Origin: Porphyromonadaceae bacterium UBA7180
GTDB lineage: Bacteria; Bacteroidota; Bacteroidia; Bacteroidales; Muribaculaceae
NCBI GenBank assembly: GCA_002491165.1
Contig: DKVK01000104.1
Coordinates: forward strand, 18,261 to 33,187
DNA length: 14,927 bases
Direction: 5' to 3'
The stretch's first letter is position 1. Each line of letters opens with the position of its first letter. Below the pieces are notes generated by a model that did no database searches, had not been told where the DNA came from, and was given only the letters and a program-made list of their open reading frames with translations. Below are positions 8,548-14,927 of this stretch, piece by piece. The position numbers were made by a program, and so were the translations under genes.

Positions 8548-8872
8548 GCGCCTTGCTAAAGTTTCCGATTGTCTATGCGTCGGGAGGCCGCTCCTTCTTT
8601 TGCGGAAGTTTCCGGCGGCTTCTTCTGTCATTTCCGAAGCCGTCGTGCTTGTGACAGCTTCGCTCTTGGTTCAGCACACGCCCGTTTGTTCCTTTTGACA
8701 ATGTGTGTGTGTTGCGGTCGGGGACGTCCAATGTTTTTATCTGCGTAGCGGCGGCAAGCGGGGCAGTTTTGCGCTCTACTGCGGCTTTGCATCAGGGGCG
8801 CGTGGCTGTGTGGGGCAGAGAGAGGTTCGGGAGGGGACGTCGGCGCTGTGGGGCGCCGGCGTTGTGGGGTAT

Positions 8873-8910
8873 TTCCGGCGCGGCGCACGGATTGGGACGC
8901 CGCGCCGGAA
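8873..8910 (-). terminator. GC-rich hairpin after the 1147-aa gene
   Basis: TTCCGGCGCGGCG (8873-8885) and CGCCGCGCCGGAA (8898-8910) form a perfect 13-bp stem with a 12-nt loop, starting 26 nt past the stop codon of the minus-strand gene. On the minus strand the stem is followed by ATACCCC and not by a U-tract. A terminator or mRNA 3'-end stabiliser is the simplest reading, but the missing U-run makes it non-canonical. Confidence 0.5.
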
Positions 8911-8935
8911 TTGGTTAGATTGAAGGGTTGCTTGT

Positions 8936-11900
8936 TTAACGTTTCACGAAGCGCAGCGTGCTTACGGCACCGCCGGCGTTGACGCGCAAGAGATAGACTC
9001 CGGCTTGCAGACCGCCGATATTCAGGCTATTGCCCCGTGCGTTCATCATTTCCATACCGGCCATGTTGTAGATGCTGAGGCTTGCCTCGGCGCCTTCAAC
9101 CAGCAACATGTCGCCCTCTACGCGGACCTTGACGTCATCGCTGACTACCGACGAGATGCCGGAGAGGTCGAAGGTGAAGTGGTGGTATGTGAAGTCGTCG
9201 TAGAGATAGGCGAGGCCGTTGGTGTCAACGCGGCTTACCATGGCCACATGAATCTTCTTGCCGGCATATTCGCCCAGGTCGGTGACGAACTGTTTGTATT
9301 CCTCCTTGACGGGGCACTCCGGGGTGTATGTCGCCACACGCTCGTACTGTGTGAGGTCGGTGGGGTCTTCGGCCTGGCTTACCATGACGTCGCACTTGGC
9401 GCTCGAGAAGACTGCCGGTCCGTAGGGGTCGAAGTGCTCGTAGTTGCGGCCCCAGAACTCGAACTTGGAGTCGGACGTGGCGGTAAGGTCACGTTTGATG
9501 ATCCAGTCAGCCGTCGTGTATGTCATCGTGGCGAACGAAACCAGGTTCTGGTCGCCGGTATTGGGATAGGGGTTGGGCCAGTCCACTTTCTTATAGTTGA
9601 TGACCATGAAGGCCTGGGGGAGTCCGCGGTTGGGATATGTCACGTATCCGAGGGGGATGCAACTTGCGCGGTCTTCATCGACTGTAATGAATTCCTTGGG
9701 CTGGAGCGAACCTACCTCGTCGGTTTCAAAGCCGTAGAAGCGTGTATCCTCGGGCATCGCTATGCCGTGGAGGTTCATCGATACCGTAGCGCCTCCGCGG
9801 GTTGTTACGGTCATCACGTCGCTGACCTCGTCGGCGGTCTGTCCGGCGTTGAACTTGACATAGAAGGGTATTCCGGAAGCCGAGGCTATCTTGTCGCCGG
9901 CCTTCAGCGAGGTCTCGAAGCATGTGCCGGTGAAGGTCACGCTTGCCACCTCCGCTTCATTGCTGCCGTCGTTGAGCAGGGTAAAGATGTTGCCGGAGGA
10001 TACCGACGCGTTATAGTTGACCTTCATGGCGTCCCAGGAGTCGAAGTTGAGGCTGAGCTTCTCGCCCACGATGTTTTCGAGGGCTATGTTGTCAATGACA
10101 GCTGTGCGGCCCTTGGAATAATTGAAGATGGAGCGTTTCCAGCGCAGCGCCACCGTCTTGCCGGCGTAGGGGGTGAGGTCTATGCGTTCGCGGTACCAGT
10201 AGAGGTTGTCGTCGGCATTGGGGTCGGAGAGTTTGGCGAGGTGGTGCCACTGGCCGTCGGCATAGATTTCGAGGTCGAGGTCGGCTATTCCGTTGGAGCC
10301 CTGCGTCGGGTTCTTCATGGTGCCGCTCTCGTCTATCTTCAGGTAAGCGCCGGAGCCGTCGCCCCAGAAGTAAGAGAGGTAAGCGGGCTCGGCGGGGAGC
10401 ACTATGTCGGGTGTTGTGAGCGTTGCCACGTCACCGACGAGACCGGCCTGCACGCAGGCGGCATATTTGCCCTCCATAGGGCCGAAATCGGAGGTGGACC
10501 ATTTGGTGTACTGGCAGTTGTCGGCCACCCATCCTACCGGCGGGAAGAGTCCGCTTTCGAATCCTTCTTTCCAGGGGAGGGAGCGCACCGTGACATCGGC
10601 CTGCGTGGTGAACGCGCGCGTGCCTGACTTGGAGGAGCCTTTGCCGTTATAAGCTTCCACATACCAGTTGTAAGTAGTGGCGTATGCCGCTTCAGCAATG
10701 GTATATTCCAGTGCGTTGCCGAGGTCGAGGCCGTTTACAAGATTCGTGGCGGCGCCGTCGCTGCCCACGTAGAGTTTATAGCCGTCGGCGAACTGCGCGG
10801 GTTTCCATGACAGCGCTATGCCCTTGGGATAAATGTCACGTGCATCTGCCGCCGGGGCAGTGAGTTCCGGTTTCGACGGAGCCGCATCGGCTCCATAGAG
10901 CGTCGGCAGTATGACGGCATCAACGTAGAATACCGAGATTTCGGGACCGTATTCGGTGTCATATTCCTCCAGGGGTTCGTATGCAATCTTGAAGAAGCAG
11001 TTGTCAGAGCCGTCGGTCTGTTCTGTAAATTTCTGGTGTATACGTTCGTTGTACGGGCCGTTGTAGTCGTATGTCTTGAGCAGTTTCCACGTAAGGCCGC
11101 CGTCCTTCGAGAAGAAGACGTCCACCGTGTTGTCGCATCCCAGGCCTTCCTCCTCGTTGGAGAGGTCATAGTAGTCGAACTCGAAAGTGAGGGAACCGGC
11201 GGAGCCGTCGAGGCGCGGTGTTATCAGGTCATGGGCAGCCGGCTCGAGGTCGGCCATCGAATAAGCCGCGAGATAACCCTCTATCGGGGATTCGATGACA
11301 CGCCAGGAGCCGTTGACCGTCCAGCCGGCCGGCGGGAACACCTTTTCGCACCCCTCGAAGCCCTCGAAGCTGTAACCCTCGGGGAGCATCTGCTTGGAGG
11401 CGCGGACTGCCACCTCGGCGTCGCCGCCGTTGGTGTGGATGGTGACGTTACCGGTGGCCGCAGAGGTCATCGAGGCGTCGTAGACTATCTGCATGCGCAC
11501 CTCCTCGTTCTTGCGCAGGCTGATTTCCGAGGCCGGTTTCTCGCATATCAGCGAGAAGCCGTTTGAAGCGTCGTAACCGCTGACGGTCAGCAGGTCTTTG
11601 CCGCTGTTGCGCAGAGTGAAGACTTCCGACAGCATCTTGGAACCTACATATACCTTCCCGAAATCCCACTCGCTGATGGAGGTGGCGGGTTTGGGGCCGT
11701 CGACTGCCTGCGAGCGGAATATCTTCACGTTGTCGAGTTCTATTGAGTTGAGCTTGTTGCAGCCGTTGTACCAATACTCGAAAGCTATGCGTATTTTCTT
11801 GCCCGCATACTGCGAGAGGTCGAGCGTAGAGACATTCTTGGCCCATCCCTCCCAGGGCACGGTATACCAGCCGTAATTGACCTCGGGAACGCCGCTTTCG

Positions 11901-12379
11901 CGCACCATGTCGGGGTCGTTGATGGAGAATATGAAGGGATTTGCAGTTATCTCCTTCCCCTCTTCCACCACACGCACGCGCAGGTCATACTCCTTGTTTT
12001 CGCGCGCCATGGCCGAGGAGGCCCAGGTGAACTGCACCGAAGCGGCACCGTCAAGCGTCACCCATGGTGTCAGCAGATAGTTTGAACCTTTATATGTAGC
12101 CCCCGAATAGTCCGAGATGTCGATATAAGCGGAATTGTTGCGGTTATTTTCCGAACCGGAAGCATAGATACACCAGCGTTTCGGGAAATTGGCGGTGGCG
12201 TTGGGTTCCACCCTTTCCCATCCTGTCAGAGTTTCAAGCGAAGCATAGTGCGAATCACCCTCGGGGTGTATGCTCTCGAAATTCTCCTCCAGTAACGTCT
12301 GGCCCTGAGCCGACAACGGCAACGCCACGAGAGCCGCCATAGCCAGTCCGGCAAGATTAAAAGTAGAAAATTTTAGCAT
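8936..12379 (-). CDS. Giant secreted protein with four choice-of-anchor J domains and T9SS type A sorting domain
   Basis: The protein has 1147 residues from an ATG followed by a signal peptide (about 1-25, ending LSAQG). Order of parts: anchor J 1 about 28-222 (YLLTPWVTL; IELDNVKI); ASH / choice-of-anchor D-like sandwich about 232-330; anchor J 2 about 335-492 (DLITPRL); fibronectin type III about 500-595; anchor J 3 about 600-770 (LTTPDIVL; VIDNIAL); second ASH-like sandwich about 772-875; anchor J 4 about 880-1070 (YAGKKIHVAM; YLYDDF); T9SS type A sorting domain about 1073-1147 (IYNMAGMEM, then GVYLLRV, ending RFVKR). The sorting tail is close to that of the 1066-aa neighbour, and the last 14 coding bases before the stop are identical. 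It has no enzyme domain that I recognise. It is likely a cell-surface or secreted adhesive/binding protein. It is first in the array and has the best promoter. Confidence 0.9.
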   Translation of the reverse strand: MLKFSTFNLAGLAMAALVALPLSAQGQTLLEENFESIHPEGDSHYASLETLTGWERVEPNATANFPKRWCIYASGSENNRNNSAYIDISDYSGATYKGSNYLLTPWVTLDGAASVQFTWASSAMARENKEYDLRVRVVEEGKEITANPFIFSINDPDMVRESGVPEVNYGWYTVPWEGWAKNVSTLDLSQYAGKKIRIAFEYWYNGCNKLNSIELDNVKIFRSQAVDGPKPATSISEWDFGKVYVGSKMLSEVFTLRNSGKDLLTVSGYDASNGFSLICEKPASEISLRKNEEVRMQIVYDASMTSAATGNVTIHTNGGDAEVAVRASKQMLPEGYSFEGFEGCEKVFPPAGWTVNGSWRVIESPIEGYLAAYSMADLEPAAHDLITPRLDGSAGSLTFEFDYYDLSNEEEGLGCDNTVDVFFSKDGGLTWKLLKTYDYNGPYNERIHQKFTEQTDGSDNCFFKIAYEPLEEYDTEYGPEISVFYVDAVILPTLYGADAAPSKPELTAPAADARDIYPKGIALSWKPAQFADGYKLYVGSDGAATNLVNGLDLGNALEYTIAEAAYATTYNWYVEAYNGKGSSKSGTRAFTTQADVTVRSLPWKEGFESGLFPPVGWVADNCQYTKWSTSDFGPMEGKYAACVQAGLVGDVATLTTPDIVLPAEPAYLSYFWGDGSGAYLKIDESGTMKNPTQGSNGIADLDLEIYADGQWHHLAKLSDPNADDNLYWYRERIDLTPYAGKTVALRWKRSIFNYSKGRTAVIDNIALENIVGEKLSLNFDSWDAMKVNYNASVSSGNIFTLLNDGSNEAEVASVTFTGTCFETSLKAGDKIASASGIPFYVKFNAGQTADEVSDVMTVTTRGGATVSMNLHGIAMPEDTRFYGFETDEVGSLQPKEFITVDEDRASCIPLGYVTYPNRGLPQAFMVINYKKVDWPNPYPNTGDQNLVSFATMTYTTADWIIKRDLTATSDSKFEFWGRNYEHFDPYGPAVFSSAKCDVMVSQAEDPTDLTQYERVATYTPECPVKEEYKQFVTDLGEYAGKKIHVAMVSRVDTNGLAYLYDDFTYHHFTFDLSGISSVVSDDVKVRVEGDMLLVEGAEASLSIYNMAGMEMMNARGNSLNIGGLQAGVYLLRVNAGGAVSTLRFVKR

Positions 12380-12489
12380 AACGAGTCTATTAAGTTAGTA
12401 TAAGATGTACCATAAAACTCTCCTTATATTCAAAAACAGAAATGCCGCGCAAGGCACATAAAAAAGCAATAGCATTAAAAACATGCCGC

Positions 12490-12518
12490 GCCGTGATTCC
12501 CGCACACGGGAAAACGGC
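12490..12518 (-). promoter_or_regulatory. Leader hairpin in the 5' UTR of the 1147-aa gene
   Basis: TTCCCG (12497-12502) and CGGGAA (12507-12512) close a 4-nt loop, extended by GCCG (12490-12493) and CGGC (12515-12518) across a small internal loop. On the minus strand it comes shortly after the inferred transcription start and is followed within about 10 nt by TTTTT. An attenuator-like or stabilising leader structure is possible but unproven. Confidence 0.3.
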
Positions 12519-12547
12519 TTCAATGCGTTATTCCCTGTCTTCGTGTG

Positions 12548-12580
12548 CAAAGTTACAGCTTATTTTTGGAATTTAAAAAT
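12548..12580 (-). promoter_or_regulatory. Bacteroidetes-type promoter for the 1147-aa gene
   Basis: On the minus strand, TAACTTTG (12555-12548) followed by CACAC is an exact match to the -7 element TAnnTTTG. About 19-20 nt upstream lies an A/T-only run at 12572-12580 in place of a clear TTTG -33 box, backed by A- and T-tracts reaching to about 12610 that could act like an UP element. Transcription would start near 12541, giving a leader of about 160 nt. Confidence 0.7.
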
Positions 12581-12680
12581 TTTTCACCAAATTTTTTCAA
12601 AAAAATTTTCCAGCTGTTTCGTTTTAACCATTCTTAGCATACATTGAAAACAGCGCAAAGACGCCTCAAATAATACATCC

Positions 12681-12707
12681 TGACACTTTTTCATTGACAA
12701 AATAAAG
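12681..12707. repeat. Direct repeat, copy 1
   Basis: TGACAC, four variable bases, then TCATTGACAAAA, one variable base (T), then AAAG. It matches copy 2 at 12828-12854 at all fixed positions, 147 bp away in the same orientation. Confidence 0.65.
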
Positions 12708-12827
12708 AAAGAAATACTATACAGACACCCGTTACCATGTTTAATAATAGCAATATTCCATATTCATACCGCTTCACTTTAATTTTCACCGGGGAACCCA
12801 CTGCACTTGGCTTTTCACAGCGCAATA

Positions 12828-12854
12828 TGACACATATTCATTGACAAAACAAAG
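12828..12854. repeat. Direct repeat, copy 2
   Basis: TGACAC, ATAT, TCATTGACAAAA, C, AAAG. It lies just beside the terminator hairpin at 12856-12881; its minus-strand reading supplies that terminator's U-rich trailer. It could therefore be part of a duplicated terminator tail or a regulator site. Confidence 0.65.
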
Positions 12855-12855
12855 C

Positions 12856-12881
12856 AGAGGAAGCCGACGCAGGCTCCCTCT
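12856..12881 (-). terminator. Intrinsic terminator of the 143-aa gene
   Basis: Read on the minus strand, AGAGGGAGCC, loop TGCGTC, then GGCTTCCTCT makes a 10-bp stem with a single G-U pair, followed by GCTTTGTTTTGTC. It begins 75 nt past the stop codon of the 143-aa gene. The stem and T-rich trailer on this strand fit a rho-independent terminator. Confidence 0.65.
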
Positions 12882-12956
12882 TCCAATAAAGAATGGCAAA
12901 ATTCCATAAGCACAGGGCGGTATCACTTTTTCAGCAAAACCGCGCACGCTATCATC

Positions 12957-13388
12957 TTACTGCTCGGCAAGCGCCTCGAAATAGGCGTCGGCAATGACGG
13001 TCCACTCTTCGAGCGATCCCTGGCGGGTATAACCATCTTCGCGGTCCGGGTCGCCGAGCGACTTCTCCGCCATATCGGGGGTAAGGGTGACGACCGTAGG
13101 TTTCACCTCCGTGTTGTGGTCGTAGAAATCGCCGACGGAAACACCCACAGAGTCCTCCTCCATGAGATAGACGTTATCTTTATATAGGTAAAGGCCGGTG
13201 ATACGCGCCGTGCGCGTATTGCCCGTGGAGGGGCACACCAGCTCTATTTCCGGAATCTGGTGGAAATTGGCGGACGCATTGTCCCAGATGATAGCGCCGA
13301 TGTTGCGCGCTTCCATATCCTGTGCTATACTTTCCTTTGCGCGGGCGAACATCTCTGCGTTCGCGGCGCCGCTGTTCTGTGTGTTCAT
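12957..13388 (-). CDS. Hypothetical acidic cytoplasmic protein, 143 aa
   Basis: I do not recognise this protein. It starts at ATG 13388 with AAAAAAGGA a few bases upstream, a purine-rich stretch that could help initiation. There is no signal peptide and no membrane segment. Residues about 11-28 look helical, about 30-90 alternate beta strands and turns (IGAIIWDN, ARITGLYLYK, NVYLMEEDS), and the C-terminus (about 124-141, SLEEWTVIADAYFEALAEQ) looks like an amphipathic helix. It is rich in Asp and Glu and has one Cys (residue 52). Its codon use matches its neighbours, and it has its own terminator, which supports a real gene. It is divergent from the phytase gene with a 125-bp shared gap, so shared control is possible but not shown. 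Confidence 0.7.
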   Translation of the reverse strand: MNTQNSGAANAEMFARAKESIAQDMEARNIGAIIWDNASANFHQIPEIELVCPSTGNTRTARITGLYLYKDNVYLMEEDSVGVSVGDFYDHNTEVKPTVVTLTPDMAEKSLGDPDREDGYTRQGSLEEWTVIADAYFEALAEQ

Positions 13389-13413
13389 AGTGTATCCTTT
13401 TTTGTTTGTGAAC

Positions 13414-13441
13414 GTTTTAACACCGTTTAAAGTTTTAACAC
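13414..13441. promoter_or_regulatory. Short direct repeat in the divergent gap, possible operator
   Basis: GTTTTAACAC occurs at 13414-13423 and again at 13432-13441, 18 bp start to start, with the related CGTTTAAA between them. It lies 26-53 bp upstream of the minus-strand gene and 73-100 bp upstream of the phytase. Two phased copies in a divergent control region could bind a regulator; this is only inference. Confidence 0.35.
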
Positions 13442-13513
13442 ATCCCCATTCTTTCGGGTGAAGGCCAACATTTCAGGCGGTGCGTTTGTTCCAAATGGAA
13501 ACCAAAGACTGCT

Positions 13514-14755
13514 ATGAAGACACTTTTACGCAATATCGCAACTTGCCTGCTGCTGTGCGGCGCAGTGGCCGCACAGGCGCAGTGGGAAGGCTCCATGACG
13601 CCGATAAACCTCGACCGCACACCCGAGGCAGTGCCCGACTCGCTGACCGGCGTCGGAGTGGTGCGCGTGGCACGCCACGGAGCACGCTTCCTTACCTCAG
13701 ACAAAACCGTGGAGGAACTCCGCGGCCTGCTGACAGAAGCACAGGGAGCCGGACGGCTGTCGGCCGACGGAGCTTCCTTCCTCCGGTTGCTGAACGACGT
13801 GGCATCCACCACGGCCGGGCGCTGGGGGCAGCTCACGCCGCTCGGCTATCAGGAGGAAAGCGCCCTGGCAGAACAGTTTGCCCATGAGCACCCGGAGCTG
13901 CTGACGTCCGGACGCATCGTGGCCCGTTCCACTGCCGTACTGCGCGCACACCAGTCAATGCAGGCTTTCGTCTCACGGTTGGCCGCACTGGCGCCCTCAC
14001 TTGCCATCGACGAAGGCACCGAACCGCAATACGACCCGCTGCTGCGCTTCTTCGACACCGACGCGCAGTTCCTGGCCTTCCTCAAGGACGGCACATGGAG
14101 CGGCATCTACGAAGAGTTCGTGAAGAAAGAAATACCTACCGGCCCCGCGAAACGTCTTTTCACCAAGACATCGGGGCTGAGCAAGGAGCAGGAGCGCGCC
14201 ACCACCATGAAGATGTATGCCGTTCTCAGCTCGTTGCAAGCTGCCGGAATCACCGCCGACGTGTCGCAATATTTGAAAAGCGGTGAACTGAGCCGCTGCC
14301 ATGACGCCGCCAACCTGCGGCACTGGCTGCAACGAACCTCCACACGATACAGCGCCGTGCCCGCCACCGCAGCCGCGCCGCTGCTGGAGCGCGTGATCGA
14401 CGACGCCGACAATATGGGCGCCGAAGGTTCCGACACACGCTCATACCTTTATTTCGCCCATGCCGAGACCCTGCTGCCGCTCCTTTCGCTGATGCAGATT
14501 CCCGGCATCAACCGGCAGTTCGCCGAGCCGAAAGACCTCATCGACGAGTGGGACGACACCAATTTCATACCGCTCGGGGCATACCTCGACGTGGAGCTTT
14601 ACCGAGGTCCGTCAGGTCACGTTTACGCCTCGCTGGTGCTCAACGGCGAGCGTATTTATCCCGCTCCGGGAGCCGGGAAAGTGATGTCATGGCCGCAGCT
14701 TAAAGGCGCCTGGCAGTCGGCGGCAAGCGGTCCGGCGGCAGGAAAGCCCTTCTGA
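13514..14755 (+). CDS. Histidine phosphatase clade 2, MINPP-type inositol polyphosphate phosphatase (phytase)
   Basis: The protein has 413 residues from an ATG followed by a signal peptide (MKTLLRNIATCLLLCGAVAA, cleaved near QAQ, residue 23). The catalytic signature RHGAR is at residues 54-58, with His55 as the expected phospho-accepting nucleophile. LTPLGYQEESALAEQF (about 107-122) and the STAVLRAHQS segment with Arg144 match the second phosphate-binding part of the fold. The proton-donor motif is HAE at 316-318 (FAHAETLLPLL). HAE in place of the HD of classical phytases and acid phosphatases marks the multiple inositol polyphosphate phosphatase group, known in gut Bacteroides as an exported enzyme that dephosphorylates phytate at several positions. 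Cellular place: periplasm or outer-membrane vesicles. Its length is normal for bacterial members. It forms a single-gene unit, with a tRNA downstream in the same direction but behind its own promoter. Confidence 0.92.
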   Translation: MKTLLRNIATCLLLCGAVAAQAQWEGSMTPINLDRTPEAVPDSLTGVGVVRVARHGARFLTSDKTVEELRGLLTEAQGAGRLSADGASFLRLLNDVASTTAGRWGQLTPLGYQEESALAEQFAHEHPELLTSGRIVARSTAVLRAHQSMQAFVSRLAALAPSLAIDEGTEPQYDPLLRFFDTDAQFLAFLKDGTWSGIYEEFVKKEIPTGPAKRLFTKTSGLSKEQERATTMKMYAVLSSLQAAGITADVSQYLKSGELSRCHDAANLRHWLQRTSTRYSAVPATAAAPLLERVIDDADNMGAEGSDTRSYLYFAHAETLLPLLSLMQIPGINRQFAEPKDLIDEWDDTNFIPLGAYLDVELYRGPSGHVYASLVLNGERIYPAPGAGKVMSWPQLKGAWQSAASGPAAGKPF

Positions 14756-14832
14756 GAGCAAAAATCTTTGAAAAATTAAATAACTGATAATCAGTATTAT
14801 TTGGAAAATCTGATAAAATTTTGCCAAAAAAA

Positions 14833-14864
14833 TTTGGCCGATTGCAAAAGGATTACTAACTTTG
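14833..14864 (+). promoter_or_regulatory. Bacteroidetes-type promoter of the tRNA gene
   Basis: TTTG at 14833-14836, a 20-nt spacer, then TAACTTTG at 14857-14864 is a full match to the -33/-7 consensus of the primary sigma factor in this phylum. It follows an AT-rich stretch from about 14760. The start site is expected near 14870. Confidence 0.85.
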
Positions 14865-14868
14865 CACT

Positions 14869-14901
14869 CGCAAAATGCAGTGGGAATCTTCTGCAGTTGC
14901 G
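14869..14901 (+). promoter_or_regulatory. Leader hairpin of the tRNA precursor
   Basis: CGCAA (14869-14873) pairs with TTGCG (14897-14901) and TGCAG (14876-14880) with CTGCA (14891-14895), separated by a small internal loop and topped by a 10-nt loop. It sits between the expected transcription start and the tRNA 5' end, so it would be removed by RNase P. Confidence 0.5.
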
Positions 14902-14907
14902 CTTTGT

Positions 14908-14927
14908 GGCCCATTCGTCTATCGGTT
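14908..14927 (+). tRNA. tRNA, probably tRNA-Glu, cut by the window end
   Basis: GGCCCATTCGTCTATCGGTT at the right edge fits acceptor arm 5' strand GGCCCAT, then T8, C9 and the D-arm start GTCTA...GGTT. The TTCGTCTA block is characteristic of bacterial tRNA-Glu. Only 20 of about 75 nt are present, so the anticodon is not visible and the identity is inferred. A matching promoter 5' of it supports a real RNA gene. Confidence 0.75.

Larger units (their letters stand above)
8488..8935. other. 448-bp intergenic stretch with no supported gene
   Basis: Between two minus-strand genes. It is GC-rich for most of its length and turns AT-rich only in about the last 50 bases next to the downstream start codon. 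It holds the weak promoter at 8516-8547, an imperfect inverted repeat at 8613-8645 (CGGCTTC and GAAGCCG core, 13-nt loop), a G-rich run on the plus strand at 8812-8869, and the strong hairpin at 8873-8910. Short reading frames exist on both strands, but they overlap one another, have Arg/Pro/Ala-biased compositions and resemble no protein I know, so I call none. Confidence 0.6.
12380..12956. other. 577-bp AT-rich intergenic stretch with no supported gene
   Basis: It contains, from left to right: the leader and hairpin of the 1147-aa gene, with the 9-mer ATGCCGCGC repeated at 12442-12450 and 12483-12491; its promoter at 12548-12580; A/T tracts up to about 12610; a spaced direct repeat at 12681-12707 and 12828-12854; and a terminator hairpin at 12856-12881 for the gene that ends at 12957. 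I see no coding frame of credible length or composition. Confidence 0.7.

Noticed and set aside
8812..8869. Possible G-quadruplex on the plus strand
   Set aside because: There are five G-runs, but most loops are 12-13 nt, so stability is doubtful. The runs lie on the strand not expected to be transcribed.
8628..8923. Overlapping short frames on both strands in the 448-bp gap
   Set aside because: They start at weak codons or overlap each other and the hairpin, with Arg/Pro-rich or Gly/Arg-rich composition and no family resemblance; not enough to call a gene.
9005..10627. Long plus-strand open frame (540 codons) opposite the 1147-aa gene
   Set aside because: Antisense shadow for the same reason; the minus-strand product has intact anchor J and T9SS domains throughout this interval.
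14783..14795. ACTGAT-A-ATCAGT inverted repeat after the phytase gene as a terminator
   Set aside because: Only 6 AT-rich base pairs with a 1-nt centre and no proper U-tract; too weak to call.
1..14927. CRISPR arrays, insertion sequences, integrases, toxin-antitoxin pairs
   Set aside because: No regularly spaced repeats, transposase-like protein or terminal inverted repeats with target duplications were seen.

Overview
The window comes from a fairly GC-rich member of the Bacteroidales, probably a gut lineage such as Muribaculaceae (the family call is inference). The evidence is a TonB-dependent-type outer-membrane barrel with a Gly/Pro-rich tail, three giant secreted proteins with type IX secretion (T9SS) C-terminal sorting domains and choice-of-anchor J (cleaved-adhesin-like) modules, a MINPP-type phytase of the kind known from gut Bacteroides, and promoters of the Bacteroidetes type (TTTG, then about 20 nt, then TAnnTTTG).

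Layout. 1-2205 (+) is the 3' part of an outer-membrane beta-barrel gene that starts upstream of the window. It converges on the minus-strand array at a perfect 40-bp palindrome (2261-2300) that looks like a bidirectional terminator. 2346-12379 holds three consecutive minus-strand genes of 922, 1066 and 1147 codons. Each encodes an exported mosaic of beta-sandwich modules with no catalytic domain that I can recognise. Two of them end in a canonical T9SS type A sorting domain and the third in a divergent version. The gaps between them (172 and 448 bp) carry strong perfect inverted repeats. The 577-bp gap upstream of the array is AT-rich. It contains a clear promoter for the 1147-aa gene, an inferred leader of about 160 nt, a terminator for the next gene, and a spaced 27-bp direct repeat. 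12957-13388 (-) is a small unrecognised cytoplasmic protein. It is divergent from 13514-14755 (+), a periplasmic or outer-membrane-vesicle histidine phosphatase with the RHGxR and HAE signatures of multiple inositol polyphosphate phosphatase. The window ends with a textbook promoter, a leader hairpin, and the first 20 nt of a tRNA that is most likely tRNA-Glu.

How the parts may work together. The array looks like surface or secreted adhesin/binding proteins exported through the Sec system and then T9SS, transcribed towards the barrel gene. The phytase is a separate unit that would release phosphate from inositol phosphates. No enzyme, regulator or secretion-machinery gene that would define a complete new system is visible here. 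The most distinctive content is the array of non-catalytic giant proteins and the structured DNA between them.
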